Source: Haloprofundus marisrubri (GTDB taxonomy: Archaea; Halobacteriota; Halobacteria; Halobacteriales; Haloferacaceae). Taken from it: a DNA stretch of 64,000 bases. Positions 1 through 7,506 of this stretch are shown in pieces. The first letter of the stretch is position 1, and every line of letters starts with the position of its first letter. The position numbers and the translations under genes were made by a program. The notes under the pieces were generated by a model. The model did not search any database and had not been told where the DNA came from. It saw only the letters and a program-made list of their open reading frames with translations. The DNA is taken from positions 62,001 through 126,000 of the forward strand of contig NZ_LOPU01000004.1 in NCBI RefSeq assembly GCF_001469955.1. The letters run 5' to 3'.

Positions 1-1
1 G

Positions 2-3000
2 TCGCTCGAATTGTTCGGTCTGAAACCCAATTATGACCTCGTTGATAATATTGACACCATCGTCCTCGACGAGGTTCATCTGTATACGGGTCTCCGCGGT
101 GCACACACAGCAAACATCATCCAGAATATAAACCACGTAACTGAGCAGAACCTCCTCTGGATTGGTTCGAGTGCAACAATTGACGATATGCGTCGGTTTG
201 GTGAGAAAATATTTGGCGTCTCTGGCCGCAATCTCCGCATCCAATCGCCACCACCTTCGGATTTTGACCAAACGCACACTGATAAGGAGCACTATCATTT
301 CCTGCTCGCGCCAGAAGATGGACCCGGTGCTTCTTCGATGGCGATTCAGCAGCTAATGCTTCTCGGACACTCGTTGTTAGAGAACGACGATAGCGGCCGG
401 TCGAAGTTGCTCTCATTTATCGATAGTATCTCTCAGGTCAATCAGAAGCACTCACAGCTAGTAGACGCTGATTCGACCACTGAACTCTGGAAATACCACA
501 CTGGAGATGAAATTGATCCAGCAGCCGATTGGCGAAATGTTGCTTCCGAAATGGATCACACATTCATCGAGGAACCACTCGATTTCCTTCGTGTGTATTC
601 CGATGAAGGATTTGATGCTGACTCTGCAGCGGATAGTGATGTTCTTCTTTCGACGTCGTTTCTCGAAGTCGGTATCGACGTTGGTGAAATCAATATCGTC
701 TCCCAATATCGTACGCCGTGGGATCTCTCGTCATTCATCCAGAGGGCGGGCCGTGCCGCGCGAAAAGAAGGGATGGACTCTCACATCTTGGTCTTCCTCT
801 CCAATCTGACAAGCGATGCTAACATGTTCTACCGCGCAGACCGTTTCCTTGGTTCTGAAATCCGGACTCCACTCAAGACGGATAATGAAGTGGTTGAGTG
901 GATTCACAACCAGTTCCGGTCGTTCCATCGAGTCTCTTCTGAGGTACATGACAACCGGCACGACTACCTTGAGCGTAGAGAAGAGGAGCTTGCATTCCTT
1001 GAGCAGTATCTCGTCGATGAACTCGAATATCAGACCTTGTATAAACTGATAACTGAACCAGACGTCTTCTTCAGCGAGCATCTCAGTACTGATACCACTT
1101 CGGAGCCGCTCCTATCGGAGGCTATTATTAAAGAGGCAAAAGCGGATCTGAGAGTACATTTGGATCGACTTGCTGAGGATTTTGAAGATATTGAGGAGTT
1201 CTTCGACTTAGAAGATGGGCAAGTTGTTCGTACCGACAACGCTGTTGATTCGTTCATCGATGTGGTAAGAGAGCGGACACTACAGCTTATACAGACCTAC
1301 GAGGACAGACTTGACGAGTACGAAGCCGAACTCCGCTCTGCTAATGACCCCAAAGCAGACACGGCTGATGAGATTCGAGAAGAGCTCTCAAATCTACGGA
1401 CTGGGGCGACTTCCACATCTGTGGGGCCGGTTTCTGAGCGAGTGATGTCGTATTCGTCTCTATTGGCAGAACTGTATGGTCATGTTAGCAAACTCATGAT
1501 GCTCCGCAACGCTGCTAACCAGCAGAGTTCAGACACTGTCTCACCGCTTGGAATGGAGAAGCTCAACGATGTCCAACAGGCGGTTACACAACTCGAAAGT
1601 CTGGCTGAAGACAGCAGGATACAGGAGTATTTTGAGACTCAAAAACAAGTGTATTATCTGGAGCAATCGCTGGAGCAACTCTCAAATTACGTAAAGAACG
1701 ACGTTGCTCACTATAGCCTCTACTTTGTCAAATCACTACTCCGCTCGGCGTACTACTTGGATCGCTTCTTGCGGATTGAAGGAAAGCGTCTTGGTGATGA
1801 GGTCTGGTACGTCCCGCCCTCGTACTTCGAGGATAGTGGCAAATACGTCACTGTTTTCGAGAATGGACAGCAAATCGGTGGACAAGAAGAATCTATTGAC
1901 AGTCTGGTCACATCACTCGTCCCGTACCGGAGTGAGTACCAAGCGACTGGTGACCAACTCAAAATGTTCCTACCAAAAACAGACGTCGTCAAAGGAAGTA
2001 TCCAATTCGACTTTGACGATATCCCTGGCGAAGAGCGAGATGGTGTTTTGATCCCAGACTCAATCACCACAGAGATGGTAACCGACCTTAGTGGCGAACG
2101 TGCACTCAATATCGTTCAATATTGTCCAGAGTGTCTTTCACTTACTGACGGTCGATGTCTACGCCACAACGAGATTGAAGAAGGAAAAATCCATGCTGAC
2201 CCCGAGGTACGCACTACACTTCAGGACCGGCAGACCGAAGATCAGACTGGCCACCTACAACTTGCCGATGTCACCGGACGTGTTTCACTTGAGGGTGTCT
2301 CTCTACAGATCACACCGGCATCTTACTTCGGCTCCGATTCAGGATATGGTTTCGACGGACGTGACCGTATTGAGCGAGAAATCACGAGCCCCTCACCACC
2401 GCTTGGCTTCGTCCTTGATACACGGAGCTTGATATTCGGACTTGGTGACTTTATCTCCTCTCTTGACGAAGAGGTTCACAGTCGTGTTGCACGACACAAA
2501 AATTTCGACGACGTTTCATTTGAGTACGTTGTCTATCACACCGCAGCGCACTTCTTCCTCCAGTTGATTTCTGATGTTAGTAGTGTCAATACGACCATGC
2601 TCTTTTACGGCATGGATGAATCCAAAGAGGAAGTCTTCGTCTTCGAGCGCACCGAAGGTGGTCAAGGAGTCGTAGATTTGGTTTATGACGAAATTGAGAA
2701 TGATCCTGCACGGATACTTGAAGCGATTACTCGAATTGGATACAATCCCCAGGTGATGAATGAGTCAATTTGGTCGGATTCTGACTTCATAATGGACTTG
2801 TCCACGACATCAGCGTCTGAAGAGAGTATAGATAGTTTACTTAAGAATTATCTCGATCTACCCTACCAAGGTATCCGACAACAAGTAGTCCAAGAGATAA
2901 TCTCGACGCACGACCGGGCAGAGCAGCTTGCGAAAAACGAAAACATCGAGTTGCTTCAAGCCTACAATATCAAGCATTGTGTCGCTAGTGAACAAATCAA

Positions 3001-3301
3001 AGGATGCAACTCCTTCCCGAGGGATGCTGTAGCCGAGTTAGAATTCGGTATTAGCGACTATGACCGAGTGAAGACGCTATTCTATTCTCCAGATATCGAT
3101 GGCTGTGTCGAGAATCTCCAGCTGTCAGAATGTATATCCGGTCACGATCAAAGCGATGCACTCAGCTATATTATTGTCGAAGAACTTCGAGAATTTCTAA
3201 TCGACCGTGTTCCAAGCTCAGACGCAAGCAAAGAGATGTTTGACCGAGAAGCAATCCCTGCTGGAGAATTCAATGACACGAGCATTTTCATTAGCTTCTA
3301 A
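2..3301 (+). CDS. DEAD/DEAH-type helicase with DUF1998-like C-terminus, 5' end cut by window (DpdJ-like)
   Basis: The frame is open to the window edge and the first visible residues already lead into a DEVH Walker B box (residues 20-23 from the TTG at 11), so the Walker A half lies outside. Later come a motif V/VI region (EVGIDVG, then QRAGRAAR, about residues 218-250), a long acidic helical middle, a small Cys cluster (CPECLSL...CLRH, about residue 710) and a DUF1998-like segment ending in ERTEGGQGVVDLV (about residue 880). This layout fits large superfamily 2 helicases of DISARM and Dpd clusters. It overlaps a PLD gene by 29 bases, the same pairing as DpdJ-DpdK in bacterial 7-deazaguanine islands, and two DpdA-like genes lie 15-20 kb away. 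The helicase class is clear; the DpdJ assignment is an inference from neighbours. Confidence 0.8.
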   Translation, partial: SLELFGLKPNYDLVDNIDTIVLDEVHLYTGLRGAHTANIIQNINHVTEQNLLWIGSSATIDDMRRFGEKIFGVSGRNLRIQSPPPSDFDQTHTDKEHYHFLLAPEDGPGASSMAIQQLMLLGHSLLENDDSGRSKLLSFIDSISQVNQKHSQLVDADSTTELWKYHTGDEIDPAADWRNVASEMDHTFIEEPLDFLRVYSDEGFDADSAADSDVLLSTSFLEVGIDVGEINIVSQYRTPWDLSSFIQRAGRAARKEGMDSHILVFLSNLTSDANMFYRADRFLGSEIRTPLKTDNEVVEWIHNQFRSFHRVSSEVHDNRHDYLERREEELAFLEQYLVDELEYQTLYKLITEPDVFFSEHLSTDTTSEPLLSEAIIKEAKADLRVHLDRLAEDFEDIEEFFDLEDGQVVRTDNAVDSFIDVVRERTLQLIQTYEDRLDEYEAELRSANDPKADTADEIREELSNLRTGATSTSVGPVSERVMSYSSLLAELYGHVSKLMMLRNAANQQSSDTVSPLGMEKLNDVQQAVTQLESLAEDSRIQEYFETQKQVYYLEQSLEQLSNYVKNDVAHYSLYFVKSLLRSAYYLDRFLRIEGKRLGDEVWYVPPSYFEDSGKYVTVFENGQQIGGQEESIDSLVTSLVPYRSEYQATGDQLKMFLPKTDVVKGSIQFDFDDIPGEERDGVLIPDSITTEMVTDLSGERALNIVQYCPECLSLTDGRCLRHNEIEEGKIHADPEVRTTLQDRQTEDQTGHLQLADVTGRVSLEGVSLQITPASYFGSDSGYGFDGRDRIEREITSPSPPLGFVLDTRSLIFGLGDFISSLDEEVHSRVARHKNFDDVSFEYVVYHTAAHFFLQLISDVSSVNTTMLFYGMDESKEEVFVFERTEGGQGVVDLVYDEIENDPARILEAITRIGYNPQVMNESIWSDSDFIMDLSTTSASEESIDSLLKNYLDLPYQGIRQQVVQEIISTHDRAEQLAKNENIELLQAYNIKHCVASEQIKGCNSFPRDAVAELEFGISDYDRVKTLFYSPDIDGCVENLQLSECISGHDQSDALSYIIVEELREFLIDRVPSSDASKEMFDREAIPAGEFNDTSIFISF

Positions 3302-3716
3302 AAGCTTAGGATACTTCATCGGCTATACGCTGCTGCATGCCGACGAAATCGCCATCTGTTCGCCTTGGCTGAGTAATGTGGAGCTACGGTTCCCAGTAAA
3401 TGATGCTCTCACGAAACGGCGTATGACGCTCTCAGAAGCTCTAGCTCTGCGGACTAATCTCGAATGCCGGGTTTATATTCGAGCCGGAGAGAAGCACAAT
3501 GAATATATCTGTAATCAACTCTCGGGGATTGCAGAGATTACTGAAGTAGAGAATCTCCACGCAAAGGCAATTGTGACTGATGAATTCGTCTATGTTGGTT
3601 CTGCCAATATAACAAGAAATGGACTTCAGCTCAATGTTGAACTTTGTGAGTTAATTGAAAATGAATACAGTGACGTTACCGAGTATTTAGACAAAGAGCT
3701 GGGACTTCGAACTTAG
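3273..3716 (+). CDS. PLD-family phosphodiesterase/nuclease (DpdK- or DrmC-like)
   Basis: A short phospholipase D-like protein of about 147 residues starting at the ATG at 3273, inside the end of the helicase gene (frame +1 overlap of 29 bases, implying translational coupling). The C-terminal half carries one HKD signature: LHAKAIVTD followed by VYVGSANITRNGL. The N-terminal part contains AICSPWLS, typical of the first strand of PLD domains. With a single HKD motif it would have to dimerise to form an active site. Such proteins accompany DUF1998 helicases in DISARM (DrmC) and Dpd (DpdK) systems, where they are thought to act as nucleases. An upstream frame opening at 3207 exists but lies entirely within the helicase gene. 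Confidence 0.78.
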   Translation: MTRAFSLASKSLGYFIGYTLLHADEIAICSPWLSNVELRFPVNDALTKRRMTLSEALALRTNLECRVYIRAGEKHNEYICNQLSGIAEITEVENLHAKAIVTDEFVYVGSANITRNGLQLNVELCELIENEYSDVTEYLDKELGLRT

Positions 3717-3722
3717 TGTATT

Positions 3723-4409
3723 CTAACCATCCCCGCTTTGGGACACTGATTCGATTTGCAGTTGGCTTGGAACTACAATTTGTAGAGTACTGCTGCTGCC
3801 ACATTGTTCAGTGAGTACCTCATTGATCTGATCTTCAGTATTCACAATATCACTAGTATCCAGGGTCGTGAACACACCACTCCCCTCATCTTGTGTCCAG
3901 AGCGCGACGTCCCCGATAACACGGCAATCGTCAGTATTGTCTACAACCGTACTCAGAGCAAAGCTCAGTTCGATACTGGGATTCTCCGGTCGGATCTCTG
4001 GTGAGACTAGGTCTGAGAATATGTATTCTACTTTTGCATCCAGTCGGCGTACAAACCGACGCAGCTTGCGTTGCGCTAACTGTTGGCCCTCTTCTTGAGA
4101 CAGACTCATCAAAATCCCTCGAAGGTGTCGTGCATCATTTCCTTGAATGAAAATGCGACTTTCCCAGTCTTCATACTCCTCGGGTGCTCCTCCCTGTCGA
4201 AGATAGCGAAGGAGGTCTTTGTACAACTCCGCTCTTCGTTCGATAGCGGTCTTGAGTTCTGTCTGCACAGTCTCGCTAACGACGATTTCGACTGACTCTG
4301 ATTCAAGTAGTTCAACGGTGTGATCACGTTCCCACTCCTGGAGAAGATAGTTGAGGAGGATGCAAGTGTCTGCGAATACATCCTCTGCGTAAACAGAATC
4401 CTCAGTCAT
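3723..4409 (-). CDS. PIN-domain-like ribonuclease (putative toxin)
   Basis: A 228-residue protein with the features of a PIN domain. An early acidic residue sits in a hydrophobic strand (FADTCILLNYLL, about residue 12), then a Glu helix (SETVQTEL, about residue 44), and further on a cluster of acids (NTDDCRVIGD) where the third and fourth metal ligands are expected. It is longer than classic VapC toxins (about 130 residues), with a helical insert between the ligands. Its start overlaps the end of the upstream Panacea-like gene by 8 bases, which fits a two-gene toxin-antitoxin unit read from right to left. The PIN call is by motif spacing only; RNase activity and toxicity are inferences. Confidence 0.6.
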   Translation of the reverse strand: MTEDSVYAEDVFADTCILLNYLLQEWERDHTVELLESESVEIVVSETVQTELKTAIERRAELYKDLLRYLRQGGAPEEYEDWESRIFIQGNDARHLRGILMSLSQEEGQQLAQRKLRRFVRRLDAKVEYIFSDLVSPEIRPENPSIELSFALSTVVDNTDDCRVIGDVALWTQDEGSGVFTTLDTSDIVNTEDQINEVLTEQCGSSSTLQIVVPSQLQIESVSQSGDG

Positions 4410-5388
4410 TCTTTTCGAGATATAGCCTTGTGGCTTTCAGCAGCTGTTCATTAGTTTCGGTTTCGCCGATTGAGGGGAAGTCTGCGAAGGTCGGTTTAAG
4501 ATCGAACTGGTCAAGCTGTTCTGTTAGTTGCTCACGCTCTGTTTCGATTCGCGTTTCAAATCCTACAGCTTCTCTTTGTCTTGATGTGCGTATCTCCTCG
4601 GCTGCAGGTCCTGTTGCAGTTTCTGCGGAGATTATGAGACTGGGGTATCTCCAGACATAGTAATAGAAGAATTCGTTCAATGCTTTCACTGAACCAAGAT
4701 GGTGGTGTGTAAAGGTTGATCGCTTTGTCAGCATCATCATCGTATCTTCGATAAGCTCTGTTCCTTCGAACACCGGGTCGAATGTCTCTTCGAGCTCTGG
4801 TAGGTCGCTAAGGTAGTAGTGAAAATCAGAAATAGAGAGCCCTAACGCGCGATCAATTTCCTCGAGGTCATCGCCGATATCTATCCCCCTGGTTGCAGTT
4901 TCGACAACATCGGTTAGACGTTTGAGCTGTGCACGAATGTGTACACACTGTACATAGAGTTCTCGATACCGCTCGGGAGCATGATATTGGTAGAAATTTT
5001 GTAAGAATCGGTTGGTCTTCTGTGTCCAGAGTCGTGGAATTTCCTTTTTGAAAAATGAAATGAGCTCTTCTTCGGTAGTATATGGCGAGAGTACAGAACC
5101 ATCGTCTGCTGAGTGTCCTATTGAAGGTGATTTTGAGCTCACTGTGTCTGAAGGTGCTGCAGTGAGATCATCTGGAGTAAACGGGTCGTCAGGAACGACA
5201 GACCCTGCAAGGTACCAACTATATGTGACAGGGAGACTGTAGTTGTCAATCGCTAAGTAGAGTAGTTTCTGTAGTTTTGTTTTGTTTGCGTATTCAGGAC
5301 TGACATCCTCGAGGTCCTCAATCGCAGCGCTGACAGCATGCTGTATCGCACTGACGAGTTCTTGCTCTGAATCGGTAAGTGTAGACAT
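4402..5388 (-). CDS. Panacea/SocA-like (DUF4065-type) protein, possible antitoxin
   Basis: A 328-residue acidic protein. Near residue 38 it has KTKLQKLLYLA followed by a Trp-Tyr-rich strand (TYSWYLAG), which resembles the N-terminal signature of the Panacea/SocA domain, known as an antitoxin and adaptor module paired with many different toxins. The rest is helical and not recognised; a low-complexity Pro/Asp/Ser segment occupies roughly residues 65-95. It is the first gene of a two-gene operon with the PIN-like gene (overlap 4402-4409). An AT-rich stretch with TATATAT near 5437 may hold its promoter. Without a profile search the Panacea call remains tentative. Confidence 0.45.
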   Translation of the reverse strand: MSTLTDSEQELVSAIQHAVSAAIEDLEDVSPEYANKTKLQKLLYLAIDNYSLPVTYSWYLAGSVVPDDPFTPDDLTAAPSDTVSSKSPSIGHSADDGSVLSPYTTEEELISFFKKEIPRLWTQKTNRFLQNFYQYHAPERYRELYVQCVHIRAQLKRLTDVVETATRGIDIGDDLEEIDRALGLSISDFHYYLSDLPELEETFDPVFEGTELIEDTMMMLTKRSTFTHHHLGSVKALNEFFYYYVWRYPSLIISAETATGPAAEEIRTSRQREAVGFETRIETEREQLTEQLDQFDLKPTFADFPSIGETETNEQLLKATRLYLEKND

Positions 5389-5906
5389 CTAAATCGAGAC
5401 TTTGGTATCTGCTTGCTGTTGATTGATCATGGAACGCGTATATATGTTCGTGTATCTATAATTCAGAGACTTGTGGATTCACTGATCCTCATCTACGTTT
5501 TGAGGTGGCAAACGAGTGTCGTCTAAACATTTATATACATATCATTGCAATACTCATAACAGATACTCTGAATTCGCGGGCTCTGCCCATCGGCCCTGTT
5601 GCGAACCGCCAATACAAAGACAGAACGCCTGAATTCACTCCAGCGGCAGTGCAGCGAAACGCTAGCTCACTCTCAAGCATCTGCTGTAGCACGCACAGAC
5701 ACATCCGATTATAGAGTTACAGCCAGTTCTACGGCCTTAGATTGCAAACTGGTGCCCTCCAGCAACGCCAAAATCCTACTTCTCCGAAATAGGTACACCA
5801 ACAATTCTGGTAACACGCAACCATTTGCGAGCGTTCCCCCACCCGGTGAGTAACAAAGCAAACTATCGCACGTACAGCTTACAGCCACCCCAAACCGCTC
5901 ACCAAA
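5389..5906. other. Intergenic region between divergent Panacea-like and TFB genes
   Basis: About 520 bases with no convincing gene; short open frames here have no start context or recognisable product. The left part is AT-rich, with TATA-like runs near 5437 (TATATAT) and 5527 (TTTATATACA) that could serve leftward and rightward promoters. No clear hairpin terminator or repeat was seen. Confidence 0.5.
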
Positions 5907-6788
5907 ATGTCCGTCAGCAACCCCATCCGACTCGCATCGAACCATCACCGACAACCCACAATCGATTCAGAAGCATGCCCTGAGTGTGACTCCACGACTC
6001 TCGTCAAAGACCACACTGTCGAAGCGGTCTGTGACGAATGTGGTCTCATTATAGGTGGCCCGAAAATCGTCTATTCACAGCCCAGCTGGATTGAGTGGGA
6101 GGATCGGAGACACGGGCCAGCGCAAGGCAAACTCTGGAGAGACGCTGGCTCTACTTTTGATGGAACACGTTCTCGACGATACCGCCGGCTAAAAAAGCAG
6201 AATATGCGTGCTGCCTACCAGGGAAATACGGATCGCGTTGCTAAGAGCGAGATTCGACGCATGGGGAGTTCGCTAGACGTCCCAAAGACTGACCAGAAAC
6301 GAGTTGCATTCCTCTTCGAAAAAATCTCTAACAAAGGACTTCTGAAAGGTCGAGCAATCGAATCTGTTGTCTCCGCGTGCTTCGTCATCGTCAGCCGTGA
6401 ACAACGGTCAGCACTCGCTTTTGCTTGGGTCGCAGAAGTATCCCACTCTGAGAAGAGAGAGATAATCAAGATATATCGACGCCTTGTGTACGAACTCGAG
6501 ATTGGCGTCCAACCCCCGAAAGCAAGGCAATACATCTCACGTATTGCAACGCGTGTTGGAGTCGACACAACGATTCGGAGAAAAGCTGAACAGCTGCTAT
6601 CAGCTGCAGAGAACGCTGGAATCGGAAATGGACAGAGTCCACCCGGCCTTGCCGCTGGAGCTCTTTACATCGCGCTTCGCGAGGCGAATAGTGCAGTCAC
6701 ACAAGCAGAAATCAGCAAGGCCGCAGCAATCAGCGTCCCGACCCTCTCGAAACAATATCAGCGTATCGAGGACGTCACAGAATCATAA
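5907..6788 (+). CDS. Transcription initiation factor IIB paralogue (TFB)
   Basis: A 293-residue archaeal TFB. An N-terminal zinc ribbon (CPEC near residue 25, CDEC near residue 44) is followed by a B-reader/linker region (EWEDRRHGPAQ) and two cyclin-like repeats (about residues 100-190 and 195-290). The protein would recruit RNA polymerase to TBP-bound promoters. Haloarchaea carry many TFB paralogues with specialised promoter sets, and this one is divergent in its linker (RRYRRLKKQNMR). It stands alone, converging on the operon that ends at 6811 with only a 22-base gap. Its presence inside a defence island suggests a dedicated regulator of island promoters; that is an inference. Confidence 0.9.
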   Translation: MSVSNPIRLASNHHRQPTIDSEACPECDSTTLVKDHTVEAVCDECGLIIGGPKIVYSQPSWIEWEDRRHGPAQGKLWRDAGSTFDGTRSRRYRRLKKQNMRAAYQGNTDRVAKSEIRRMGSSLDVPKTDQKRVAFLFEKISNKGLLKGRAIESVVSACFVIVSREQRSALAFAWVAEVSHSEKREIIKIYRRLVYELEIGVQPPKARQYISRIATRVGVDTTIRRKAEQLLSAAENAGIGNGQSPPGLAAGALYIALREANSAVTQAEISKAAAISVPTLSKQYQRIEDVTES

Positions 6789-6810
6789 CTGAGCCGATGG
6801 TGGTCAAGTC

Positions 6811-7506
6811 TTAGGCGAACGACAGCTCCAAATATTCTGCAAGATCAGACTCTGCGAGTGCTTCCAGCTCGTCTTCCTCAAGCTTAGCCAGCATCAGCGG
6901 ATCATCATCCAACAATTGCTCGATAAGCGGCCTCAACTGACCACCATATGGCTCGAACAGTTTCTCTTGTGTTGACTCGAAGAAGGCGCTCATGTCAGAA
7001 CCGAACTGACGGGCTGCCTCACGCCGCTCAACGAAACTATCATGTCCGTCACTGTATACATGTGATCCCCAATTCCAATCATCAAGCAGTTTCTCCAATG
7101 CACGAAGCTGGGGGCCACTTGCTCTCTCAACACGCTCATTGAGCCGAACCATCGCACGCACGGTATCGAGCTTGTCCAGCCGCAGGCTGTGAATCGTGTT
7201 TTCCGTTTGTGTTGCTTGCCGCTCTACTGTCGTCCGAACCTCTGGCAGTAGTTCTCTTAGAGCCTCATACTCGTCTTTTTCAACGAGATTGATGGCCTTC
7301 TGGACGTTTTGTTTAGCTTCGGAATCTATCTCCAGCTCAGTTCGGAGAAGTTGTTCTGCTAACTCCCGCTGGAGCATTGTCTCTTCCATCTTCTCAGCGA
7401 GTTCGTCGAGGTCGCTTTCGAGACTCTTGTTGCGGTGCTGCTGGTATACTCGTTCGAGTTGCTGTTGGAATTCGGATTCTGAATTACTCGTCGACATAGT
7501 GCTCAC
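6811..7506 (-). CDS. Acidic coiled-coil protein, last gene of the helicase/ATPase operon
   Basis: A 231-residue, strongly acidic, almost wholly helical protein with heptad-like stretches in the first 130 residues (QQLERVYQQHRNK, LDELAEKMEE, VERQATQTENTI). It has no catalytic motif, signal peptide or membrane segment. The start overlaps the end of the 981-residue ATPase gene by 23 bases, so it is very probably co-translated with it and may be a structural or regulatory partner of that ATPase. Family not recognised; in a Dpd-type locus it occupies the place of a small accessory subunit such as DpdI, but I cannot confirm homology. Confidence 0.65.
   Translation of the reverse strand: MSTMSTSNSESEFQQQLERVYQQHRNKSLESDLDELAEKMEETMLQRELAEQLLRTELEIDSEAKQNVQKAINLVEKDEYEALRELLPEVRTTVERQATQTENTIHSLRLDKLDTVRAMVRLNERVERASGPQLRALEKLLDDWNWGSHVYSDGHDSFVERREAARQFGSDMSAFFESTQEKLFEPYGGQLRPLIEQLLDDDPLMLAKLEEDELEALAESDLAEYLELSFA

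Noticed and set aside
5505-5853. Small open frames in the gap before the TFB gene
   Set aside because: Short, with no promoter or coding-like composition and no recognisable product.
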